NCBI GenBank assembly: GCA_937958345.1
Contig: CALGNW010000092.1
Location: forward strand, 1-10,245
Direction of reading: 5' to 3'
Source of the DNA: an uncultured Neomegalonema sp.
GTDB taxonomy: Bacteria; Pseudomonadota; Alphaproteobacteria; Rhodobacterales; Rhodobacteraceae
DNA length: 10,245 bases
The notes under the pieces were generated by a model, which did not search any database, was not told where the DNA came from, and worked only from the letters and a program-made list of their open reading frames with translations. Shown here piece after piece: positions 1 through 5,534 of the stretch (its first letter is position 1; each line of letters starts with the position of its first letter). The translations under genes and the position numbers were made by a program.

Positions 1-932
1 GTCGCGCCCGCACCGATAACCGTATGAATCTCGTCGATGAACAGGATCGCGTCCTCGTGATCCTCCAACTCGGTCATCACTGCCTTAAGGCGTTCTTCGA
101 AATCACCGCGATAGCGGGTTCCGGCCAACAGCGCGCCCATATCCAGCGAAAAGATCGTTGCGCCCGCCAGCACTTCGGGCGTTTCGCCCTCGATGATTTT
201 GCGGGCCAGACCTTCGGCAATCGCCGTTTTCCCGACGCCGGGATCACCGACCAGCAGCGGGTTGTTCTTGCGGCGGCGGCACAGCACCTGAATACAGCGG
301 TCCACTTCGTCGCTGCGTCCGATCAGCGGATCGACATCGCCGTTTTCGGCTTTTGCATTCAAATCAACGCAATATTTTTCCAGCGCCGTCTCGCCCTTGG
401 CGGATTCGCCCTCGGCGGTTCCCTCGATATCCGGCGATTCCTCGTCGTCATCCTCGCTGCCGCGCACGGCACGGGACTCGTTCAGCGTCGGGTCTTTGGC
501 AACGCCATGGGCAATAAAGTTTTTCGCGTCATAGCGGCTCATATCCTGCTCCTGCAGGAAATAAACGGCATAGCTTTCGCGCTCGTGGAAAATCGCCACG
601 AGAATATTCGCGCCCGTCACTTCCGAGCGGCCCGAAGACTGAACATGGGCGGCGGCACGCTGGATAACCCGGTGGAATCCGGTGGTCGGCGTGGCCTCGT
701 TGCCCTCGACATCGGAAACGAGGTTGATTAATTGCTCGTCAATATAAGCGGTTAGCGCGACCCGCAATTCGTCCAGATCAACGCCGCACGCCCGCATAAC
801 CTGTGCGGCGTCCTGCTCGTCAATCAGCGCAAGAAGCAGATGCTCCAGCGTGGCGAGTTCGTGCTTGCGCTCGTTGGCGACGGACAAAGCCCGGTGAAGC
901 GCCTCTTCGAGCGTTTTCGTAAACGAAGGCAT
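1..932 (-). CDS. clpA: ATP-dependent Clp protease ATP-binding subunit ClpA, N-terminal part (3' end beyond window)
   Basis: ClpA is the AAA+ unfoldase that feeds substrates, including those delivered by ClpS, into the ClpP peptidase in the cytoplasm. The first 310 codons are in the window. Residues about 1-145 form the double Clp N-domain (MPSFTKTLEEAL at the start, then LEHLLLALIDEQDA and a second GANILVAIFHERES unit). An acidic linker follows (about 155-185, rich in E, D and S). The first AAA module then begins: Walker A GDPGVGKT at residues 229-236 and Walker B ILFIDEIH at 296-303 with the catalytic Asp-Glu at 300-301. The start is fixed by a strong AGGAGGG ribosome site 5 nt upstream of ATG at 932. 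clpS lies 208 bp upstream on the same strand, the usual pairing. The D2 module and the IGL/ClpP loop are outside the window. Identification is from family motifs and is very secure. Confidence 0.97.
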   Translation of the reverse strand, partial: MPSFTKTLEEALHRALSVANERKHELATLEHLLLALIDEQDAAQVMRACGVDLDELRVALTAYIDEQLINLVSDVEGNEATPTTGFHRVIQRAAAHVQSSGRSEVTGANILVAIFHERESYAVYFLQEQDMSRYDAKNFIAHGVAKDPTLNESRAVRGSEDDDEESPDIEGTAEGESAKGETALEKYCVDLNAKAENGDVDPLIGRSDEVDRCIQVLCRRRKNNPLLVGDPGVGKTAIAEGLARKIIEGETPEVLAGATIFSLDMGALLAGTRYRGDFEERLKAVMTELEDHEDAILFIDEIHTVIGAGA

Positions 933-937
933 ATTAA

Positions 938-944
938 CCCTCCT
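938..944 (-). promoter_or_regulatory. Strong ribosome binding site of clpA
   Basis: On the minus strand this reads AGGAGGG, 5 nt before the ATG at 930-932. It is one of the two clearest Shine-Dalgarno sequences in the window and decides the clpA start. Confidence 0.85.
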
Positions 945-1093
945 GTTGGGCGCGCTTGGATGGCGAGTGAATCATCCGCCCGGGCCTCTGGCTGCTCGAT
1001 TCCATGGTGTGTCACCGGAACCATTTCTCAAGTTCAGCACGTCATTCGACGCGCGTCACGGCTTTTGTGGGGTTGAATTGGTTTAGAATGAAT

Positions 1094-1110
1094 GACGCGG
1101 GGGCCGCGTC
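1094..1110. other. GC-rich hairpin in the clpS-clpA gap
   Basis: GACGCGG and CCGCGTC are perfect 7-bp arms around a 3-nt loop. No T-run follows on either strand, so it is not a standard intrinsic terminator. It lies within the likely 5' leader of clpA and could limit read-through from clpS or stabilise the mRNA. The function is inferred only. Confidence 0.35.
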
Positions 1111-1126
1111 GGCGGGCTAGAACCGG

Positions 1127-1155
1127 ATATGGGGACCGCGTCACTCTTTTTCCAT
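1127..1155 (-). promoter_or_regulatory. Candidate heat-shock (sigma-32-like) promoter for clpA
   Basis: Read on the minus strand: ATGGAAA, 14 nt, CCCCATAT. The -10 half is a full match to the classical sigma-32 element CCCCATNT. The -35 half matches CTTGAAA at 5 of 7 positions, and the spacing is in the normal range. The site overlaps the clpS stop codon and would start a clpA transcript with a leader of about 190 nt, separate from clpS. It is a pattern match only. Confidence 0.35.
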
Positions 1156-1500
1156 ACGGCAGGTCAGCGGATGCTCGTTCCGGCGCGCATCGTCCATAAC
1201 GGCGGCCACCTTTGTCTCCGCGACTTCATAGGTAAAGACGCCGACGACGGCTGCGCCCTTGAGGTGAACGGTCATCATAATTTCAACGGCGGCATCTCTG
1301 CCGATTTGAAAGTATTTTTCTAAAACGTGAACAACGAACTCCATTGGCGTATAGTCATCATTAAGCATGATGACCTTATAGAGCGGTGGCCTCTTGGTTT
1401 TCGGCTTGGTTTGAGTCAAAACGCCGGAATCCGGGCCGTCGCCCGGTTTATTGGCGAAAGCGGGGGGTGCGGTCACAAGCTGTGTTCGGTTCATCGGCAT
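1141..1500 (-). CDS. clpS: ATP-dependent Clp protease adaptor protein ClpS
   Basis: ClpS binds bulky N-terminal residues of N-degron substrates and hands them to the ClpA N-domain. The protein has 119 residues. An N-terminal extension of about 38 residues, rich in P, T and K, is the flexible arm that engages ClpA. The globular fold starts at LYKVIMLNDDYTPMEFVV. The ligand-pocket residues are all present: N47, D48 and H79 correspond to E. coli N34, D35 and H66, and VFTYEVAETKVA and NEHPLTC follow the family closely. The start at 1500 has only a weak AAGG about 15 nt upstream; an in-frame ATG at 1494 would shorten it by two residues. It is followed by clpA on the same strand and is divergent from the carboxypeptidase gene. 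The identity is very secure. Confidence 0.96.
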   Translation of the reverse strand: MPMNRTQLVTAPPAFANKPGDGPDSGVLTQTKPKTKRPPLYKVIMLNDDYTPMEFVVHVLEKYFQIGRDAAVEIMMTVHLKGAAVVGVFTYEVAETKVAAVMDDARRNEHPLTCRMEKE

Positions 1501-1604
1501 GGAACGTGAATATAACCTTGGATCGGCGAGAGAAAAGATGACGCGGAAGGAAAATGCTCGAAAAGACCGGAATTAATTCAGGTCGGGAGGCATTAGATTT
1601 ACGG

Positions 1605-1633
1605 TATATCTTTAACTTTCGCGAATATGTTAA
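1605..1633 (-). promoter_or_regulatory. Candidate sigma-70 promoter for clpS
   Basis: On the minus strand TTAACA and GATATA are separated by 17 nt, about 105 bp before the clpS start. The 150-bp divergent spacer (1501-1651) is more AT-rich than its flanks, as expected for a promoter region. It also holds the imperfect dyad TTAAC...GTTAA (1612-1633) centred near TTCGCGAA. Reading is by eye; the -10 is a moderate match. Confidence 0.35.
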
Positions 1634-1672
1634 TCGTCTGAAGAATCGTTAGTGCGGGGCAGTATTGGTCAC

Positions 1673-2959
1673 ATGGTGTATATAGTTCGACGCTCGATGA
1701 CGATGGCTGCGATCCTGTTTGCGGCTGTCTTTTTGCTCGCTACCGCTCCGACGGCGCAGGCAAACCCGAAATATTCTTCGATTGTCCTCGATATGGACAC
1801 CGGAAAGGTGCTGCATTCCAGCCGTGCCGACAAAAAACTGTATCCCGCATCGCTGACGAAAATGATGACGCTGTATATGGCGTTCGAGGCGATCAAAACG
1901 GGACGCCTGTCCCTCGATCAGCGTTTGGTTGTTTCGCGCAACGCCTCGCGTCAGCCGCCGTCAAAGATCGGCCTGCGCGCGGGCAAGACCATTACCGTCC
2001 GCGATGCCATTCAGGCCTGTGCCACGAAATCCGCAAACGACGCCGCTGTTGTACTGGCCGAGGCGATTGGCGGATCGGTCGATAATTTTGCGGCGATGGC
2101 AACGGCCCGTGCCCGCTCGCTCGGCATGTCGCGCACGACCTTCAAAAACCCGCACGGCCTGACCCAACGCGGACAGCTTTCGACGGCGCGGGATATGGGC
2201 CTCCTGGGCCGCCGCCTGTTTATTGATTTCCCCGAGCACTATCACGTCTTCAAGCGCAAGGTGTTCAAGCACAGTGGCCGCAAGTTCCGCGCGACCAACA
2301 AGCTGCTGGGCAAGTACAAGGGCGCTGACGGGATCAAAACCGGCTATACCAGCGCATCGGGCTTTAACCTCGTTGCCTCTGCCGAGCAGGACGGACGCCG
2401 CATCGTCGGTGTTGTTTTCGGCGGCAAATCCAGCGCCCGCCGCAACCGCCATATGCGAAAGCTGCTCGATAAGGGCTTTAAGATCGCGCCGAAACGCCGT
2501 GCTCTGGAGCTGGCCTCGGTGGATTACTACCTCGAATCCCCGCTTCCGCGTCTCAGCCCAAAACGCGGCGGATCGGGCAGAGCACCGGTTCCTCTCGCGA
2601 TTGCCGCCCTTGCGCGCAACGAAAAAAGCTCGGTTGTCGATCGCGGCCTTGCCGCCCTGTCCAGCGTGATTGTCACCCCGGCACAGGCGGCGGTTCCAAC
2701 GGCGAAAAGTGGAAATTACTCAATCCAGATCGGCGCTTACCGTAAGCGGTCCTTGGCTGAACGCCGTTTGCGCGCGGTCAAAAAGCTGCGCCAGCCCGCC
2801 AACCTGAACAGCGCGGCCCCGATTGTCTCGGTGCGCAACTCGGGGGGCCGTCCGCTCTACCGGGCGCGGTTTGTCGGATTGGCAAAGGCCGAAGCCGACC
2901 GCGCCTGCTCACGCCTCAAGGCGAAAAGCGTCGATTGCTTCGTGGTGATCGAAAACTGA
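1673..2959 (+). CDS. Exported D-alanyl-D-alanine carboxypeptidase (peptidase S11, low-molecular-mass PBP) with C-terminal SPOR domain
   Basis: The enzyme trims the terminal D-Ala from peptidoglycan stem peptides in the periplasm. With ATG at 1673 it has 428 residues. Residues 1-30 are a signal peptide (MVYIVRRS, a hydrophobic core, then a cleavage site after AQA). The S11 active-site triad is complete: SLTK with nucleophile S60 and K63, SAN at 120-122, and KTG at 222-224. After a basic, low-complexity linker, residues about 346-428 form a SPOR domain (NYSIQIGAYRKRSLAERRL to VDCFVVIEN), which binds denuded glycan at the septum. The fusion therefore suggests targeting to the division site. A GTG at 1652 would add seven residues before the signal peptide; ATG 1673 gives the better signal sequence, though neither has a strong ribosome site. 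It diverges from clpS and converges on mipZ. Confidence 0.93.
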   Translation: MVYIVRRSMTMAAILFAAVFLLATAPTAQANPKYSSIVLDMDTGKVLHSSRADKKLYPASLTKMMTLYMAFEAIKTGRLSLDQRLVVSRNASRQPPSKIGLRAGKTITVRDAIQACATKSANDAAVVLAEAIGGSVDNFAAMATARARSLGMSRTTFKNPHGLTQRGQLSTARDMGLLGRRLFIDFPEHYHVFKRKVFKHSGRKFRATNKLLGKYKGADGIKTGYTSASGFNLVASAEQDGRRIVGVVFGGKSSARRNRHMRKLLDKGFKIAPKRRALELASVDYYLESPLPRLSPKRGGSGRAPVPLAIAALARNEKSSVVDRGLAALSSVIVTPAQAAVPTAKSGNYSIQIGAYRKRSLAERRLRAVKKLRQPANLNSAAPIVSVRNSGGRPLYRARFVGLAKAEADRACSRLKAKSVDCFVVIEN

Positions 2960-3000
2960 ACCGGCCAGCGCACCCCGACAGGCCGCGCATAAGAAACTGT

Positions 3001-3042
3001 CAGCCGAAAAAGTGGATGCCGGTTCTCCGGCCGAAGCGTGAC
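3001..3042. repeat. Palindromic intergenic element, possibly of the alphaproteobacterial 'AAAGTGGA-CCGGTTTTC' type
   Basis: Between the convergent 3' ends of the carboxypeptidase gene and mipZ lies CCGAAAAAGTGGATGCCGG (3004-3022), continuing TTCTCCGGCCGAAG. It contains a hairpin, GCCGG-TTCT-CCGGC at 3018-3031. The string resembles a short palindromic sequence that I recall as abundant between genes in Rhizobiales and relatives. It may also act as a weak bidirectional transcription barrier. No second full copy is in the window, so the assignment rests on memory of the family. Confidence 0.4.
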
Positions 3043-3047
3043 AACTT

Positions 3048-4067
3048 TTACGCGCTACTGCGGCCAAATCTCTCGAAAATACTGAAACGCCGTTTTTTCG
3101 GCTCGGGCGCAGCGGCGGGCTTCGCCTCGCTGTCCTCGTCCCGTGCGGCCGCACCCGCCAGCGGTTCCGGTACAGGCGCGGGAGGCGGTGAAATCGCGGG
3201 ACCGCCCACGGCAACGGGCGTCGGCGGTGCGAACGGAGCGGGTTCCGGCTCGGCCTCGGGCTTCACATCCGGCAGGATATTCAGCGTCTTCATAAGCTCG
3301 CGCACTTCCTGACGCGCGGCGATCTTGGACATGTCCATCTGTTCCCCGCTATCGCGCAAATCCATCAGGGTCAGGCCCGACAGGAACATTTCGCGGAAAA
3401 TAGGCCGCTCGCTCAGCCCGTGGGCGATGCGGAATCCGATCTTGCTGGACAGTTGTGTCAGCATTTCGCCGACGCGCCGCTTGTTCGCGGCATCCTCCAG
3501 CGGCATCCGGTTGCGGACCACGACCCAGTCGGTCGGTCCCAACCCGATTTGCGCCCGCAGTTTGCGGGTCTCCCACACCATCTCGGCATACACCGAGGGG
3601 CCTGAAATCGTAAAGCTTTTCGGGTCAACCCGCGCCAGCAGATCAAAGTCGATAAAGCTGTCATTCATCGGTGTGACCAGCGTATCCGCGCGGCTGTGGC
3701 CCAGTCGTGACAGGTTCGAATGCGCACCGGGACAGTCGATGAGAATGACGTCGCAGGTTTCGCTCAGGGTATTGATTGCGTTATTAAAACGCTCGCCCTC
3801 AATCGCCCACGATTTCTCCCGGTCGGGATTGGTACTCGACTCAATCGACAGGCGTTCGGGCAGAATAAGCTCGACGCCCTTCCGCTCGCACCAGTTCTGG
3901 CGGTTGTCGATATATCGGAAGAAACTTTTCTGGCGCAGATCCAGATCCAGCGCACCGACCTTCAGGCCCCGCCGCGCAAGCGCGACGAAGACATGCATGG
4001 CCGTCGTGGATTTACCGGAACCGCCCTTCTCGTTACCGAAGGCGATGATATGGGGGCGTTTACTCAT
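3048..4067 (-). CDS. mipZ: Division-plane positioning ATPase MipZ (ParA/MinD superfamily)
   Basis: In alphaproteobacteria MipZ forms a bipolar gradient from ParB at the origins and inhibits FtsZ polymerisation, so the Z-ring forms at midcell. The protein has 339 residues. It starts with the deviant Walker A motif GNEKGGSGKST at 11-21, with signature Lys K14 and P-loop K19. Next come DLDLRQKSFFRY at 41-52 and the Walker B LIDCPG with D111. Family-specific blocks VTPMNDSFIDFDLL, WVVVRNRM and GFRIAHGLSERPIFREMFLSG match Caulobacter MipZ closely. The core ends near residue 268. The remaining about 71 residues are rich in Pro, Ala and Glu and end in KKRRFSIFERFGRSSA, which the remembered Caulobacter protein lacks. 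No Shine-Dalgarno is visible before ATG 4067. rpmE ends 42 bp upstream on the same strand. Confidence 0.93.
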   Translation of the reverse strand: MSKRPHIIAFGNEKGGSGKSTTAMHVFVALARRGLKVGALDLDLRQKSFFRYIDNRQNWCERKGVELILPERLSIESSTNPDREKSWAIEGERFNNAINTLSETCDVILIDCPGAHSNLSRLGHSRADTLVTPMNDSFIDFDLLARVDPKSFTISGPSVYAEMVWETRKLRAQIGLGPTDWVVVRNRMPLEDAANKRRVGEMLTQLSSKIGFRIAHGLSERPIFREMFLSGLTLMDLRDSGEQMDMSKIAARQEVRELMKTLNILPDVKPEAEPEPAPFAPPTPVAVGGPAISPPPAPVPEPLAGAAARDEDSEAKPAAAPEPKKRRFSIFERFGRSSA

Positions 4068-4068
4068 G

Positions 4069-4090
4069 TTAAGAAGTTAACGAAGATTAA
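4069..4090 (-). promoter_or_regulatory. Cluster of three TTAA boxes directly before mipZ
   Basis: TTAA occurs at 4069-4072, 4077-4080 and 4087-4090, within the 42-bp rpmE-mipZ gap and ending 1 nt before the mipZ start codon. TTAA half-sites are the core of the CtrA box, but the spacings here are 4 and 6, not the canonical 7. The stretch replaces any recognisable ribosome binding site. Confidence 0.25.
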
Positions 4091-4109
4091 CGCCGCCGCA
4101 TAGTCGAAA

Positions 4110-4331
4110 TTAAAAGCCGAAGCCTTTGAATTTCTCTTTAAATTTCGAGACCCGTCCGCCGGTATCCATCAGGCGCTGGTGTCCGCCGGTCCAGGCAGGG
4201 TGGGTCGTCGGATCGACGTCCAGCGCCATTTCCTGACCTTCTTCGCCCCATGTCGAACGCATCTGATGGACCGTACCGTCCGTCATTTTGACGTTGATCA
4301 TGTGATATTCGGGGTGCGTATCTTTTTTCAT
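4110..4331 (-). CDS. rpmE: 50S ribosomal protein L31 (C- type, without zinc cysteines)
   Basis: L31 bridges the two ribosomal subunits. From ATG 4331 it has 73 residues, the usual size, beginning MKKDTHPEYHMINVKMTDG. The family blocks RSTWG, DPTTHPAWTGG, MDTGGRVSKF and the C-terminal GFGF are present. There are no cysteines, so this is the zinc-independent C- form, as is common in alphaproteobacteria. An in-frame ATG at 4361 would add MAQAPRKTGQ; I prefer 4331 because family members start at this point and the upstream ATG sits in the T-tract of a hairpin. Neither start has a good ribosome site. It is followed by mipZ after 42 bp and could be co-transcribed with it. Confidence 0.93.
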   Translation of the reverse strand: MKKDTHPEYHMINVKMTDGTVHQMRSTWGEEGQEMALDVDPTTHPAWTGGHQRLMDTGGRVSKFKEKFKGFGF

Positions 4332-4360
4332 CTGACCGGTCTTTCGCGGGGCCTGAGCCA

Positions 4361-4393
4361 TAAAACAATCGCGCGCCAGCAGAACCGGCGCGC
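4361..4393 (-). terminator. Terminator-like hairpin in the rpmE leader, downstream of prs
   Basis: On the minus strand GCGCGCCGG and CTGGCGCGC form a 9-bp stem with one G-T wobble around a 5-nt loop (4371-4393), followed by GATTGTTTT. This is the best intrinsic-terminator shape in the window. It lies 78 bp after the prs stop and could end prs transcripts. The candidate rpmE promoter lies between prs and this hairpin, however, so rpmE mRNA would also contain it, as in an attenuator. Confidence 0.6.
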
Positions 4394-4404
4394 TATTCGT
4401 CGCT

Positions 4405-4433
4405 GCTATAGCGGTGGCAGCCTGCGTTGGCAA
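4405..4433 (-). promoter_or_regulatory. Sigma-70-type promoter of rpmE
   Basis: On the minus strand TTGCCA, exactly 17 nt, then TATAGC: four or more matches to consensus in each hexamer with optimal spacing. The predicted start site, near 4398, is only about 5 nt before the hairpin at 4371-4393 and about 67 nt before the rpmE start codon. It is the best promoter match I found by eye. Confidence 0.55.
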
Positions 4434-4470
4434 GGATTCGGCGCAGGGCCGCACCGAAAATCGCCGAGGA

Positions 4471-5439
4471 TCAGCTGGTCGGTGCGTCGTGGAACAACCG
4501 CGATACGGAATCGTGCCGGGTGATCGAACCGATCGCCTCGGCCAGCATCGGCCCGATCGAACAAACCTTCAGTTTATCGGACGGCGGGCGCTGGGTCTGA
4601 TCAATGGAATCCGTGACCGAGACGGTTTTCAGGGCCGACGCCGCGATCCGGTCAAGCGCGCTGTTGGACAGAACGCCGTGGGTACACATCGCATGCACTT
4701 CTTTTGCGCCCTTTTCGACCAGCGCCTCGGCGGCCTTGCACAATGTTCCGGCTGAATCGACGATATCATCGAACAGAATGCAGGTCCGGCCATCGACATC
4801 GCCCAGCACCTGCATCTGAGCCACAACACCGGCGCGCTCGCGGCGTTTGTCGATCACGGCGAGGTCGGCATTGATCGACTTGGCAAATGTGCGCGCGCGC
4901 ACCAGACCGCCAACATCGGGCGAGACGACCATCAGCTTGTCGTCGTCCTGATTGAACATGCTCATCGCATGACGGGCAAAGACCGGCACGGCATAGAGGT
5001 TGTCGGTCGGAATATCGAAAAAGCCCTGAATCTGGCCGGCATGCAGATCAACGGTCAGCACCCGCTCGGCTCCGGCCTGTGTAATCAGGTTGGCAACCAG
5101 CTTGGCGGTAATCGGCGTGCGGGGGGCCGGTTTCCGGTCCTGACGCGCATAGCCGAAATAGGGGATAACGGCGGTAATCCGGCCCGCCGACGCGCGGCGC
5201 AGAGCGTCGGTAATCACCAACAGTTCCATCAGGTTGTCATTGGCGGGTTTCGACGTGGACTGGATGATAAACACATCCTCGCCGCGCATGTTTTCCTGAA
5301 TTTCGACCCAGATTTCATCATCGGCGAACCGCTCGACACGGGCCTTGGTCAACGGCCTGAACAACTTGTTGCTGATAATCTCTGCCAGCGGCAGGTTCGC
5401 GTTGCCTGAAATCAGCTTAATATCAGCATTCGGCTTCAT
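4471..5439 (-). CDS. prs: Ribose-phosphate pyrophosphokinase (PRPP synthetase)
   Basis: The enzyme transfers pyrophosphate from ATP to ribose 5-phosphate, giving PRPP for purine, pyrimidine, NAD, histidine and tryptophan synthesis. It has 322 residues (E. coli 315). Visible motifs are the N-terminal ISGNANLPLAEII, the ATP-site segment YFGYARQDRK at 94-103, TVDLHAGQIQGFFD with catalytic-region H133, the flexible-loop Lys K198 in IDKRRER, and the PRPP loop DDIVDSAGT at 224-232. The start at 5439 has a GGTGGGGA ribosome site and gives the family N-terminus; the ORF could be read back to 5472, but that extension has no support. All key residues are intact, so this is a housekeeping class I enzyme. 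A hairpin and a short ORF lie immediately upstream, and panC-like ends 95 bp upstream. Confidence 0.97.
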   Translation of the reverse strand: MKPNADIKLISGNANLPLAEIISNKLFRPLTKARVERFADDEIWVEIQENMRGEDVFIIQSTSKPANDNLMELLVITDALRRASAGRITAVIPYFGYARQDRKPAPRTPITAKLVANLITQAGAERVLTVDLHAGQIQGFFDIPTDNLYAVPVFARHAMSMFNQDDDKLMVVSPDVGGLVRARTFAKSINADLAVIDKRRERAGVVAQMQVLGDVDGRTCILFDDIVDSAGTLCKAAEALVEKGAKEVHAMCTHGVLSNSALDRIAASALKTVSVTDSIDQTQRPPSDKLKVCSIGPMLAEAIGSITRHDSVSRLFHDAPTS

Positions 5440-5527
5440 GGCGCGTCCCCACCTGCTCCGGTGCGCCAGCATCTAACAACCGGAGCCTCCGAAGTAAATC
5501 GCTGTTAAGAATTTTGAGCGGTTTCAT
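5423..5527 (-). CDS. Possible small ORF (34 aa) overlapping the prs start
   Basis: Starting from ATG 5527, this frame encodes a Leu- and Arg-rich peptide beginning MKPLKILNSDLLRRLRLLDAG and ends at TGA 5423, overlapping the first 17 nt of prs in another frame. Its ATG comes 8 nt after the panC-like stop codon. The first 20 residues look like a short basic amphipathic helix. No Shine-Dalgarno is visible. It could serve as a translationally coupled leader for prs, or be a chance reading. I do not recognise it. Confidence 0.22.
   Translation of the reverse strand: MKPLKILNSDLLRRLRLLDAGAPEQVGTRHEAEC
5456..5485 (-). promoter_or_regulatory. Inverted repeat in the prs leader
   Basis: CTCCGGT (5456-5462) and ACCGGAG (5479-5485) are perfect 7-bp arms with a 16-nt loop. 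The 3' arm on the mRNA ends next to the prs ribosome site (about 5447-5454), so folding could affect access to it. It lies inside the small ORF at 5423-5527. Function is inferred from position. Confidence 0.35.
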
Positions 5528-5534
5528 GTCAGTT

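Noticed and set aside
24..731. Plus-strand open frame over clpA
   Set aside because: It is the reverse of the well-conserved clpA coding sequence, and its product resembles no family.
1612..1633. TTAAC...GTTAA dyad as a CtrA box
   Set aside because: The two TTAA cores are 14 nt apart, not 7, and the symmetry centre does not coincide with the inner TTCGCGAA palindrome.
2705..2717. GGCGAAAAGTGGA inside the carboxypeptidase gene as a second copy of the 3001-3042 element
   Set aside because: Only the first dozen bases match, the palindromic half is missing, and it encodes the start of the SPOR domain.
3325..4080. Plus-strand open frame over mipZ
   Set aside because: It is antisense to a full-length, motif-complete MipZ. 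Its Ser/Arg-rich composition is typical of a shadow frame.
4110..4454. 114-residue version of L31
   Set aside because: The extra N-terminus would run through the promoter and hairpin. Known L31 proteins start at MKKD.
5440..5472. Eleven-residue N-terminal extension of prs
   Set aside because: The ATG at 5439 has its own GGTGGGGA ribosome site and gives the family N-terminus. The extension overlaps the leader hairpin.
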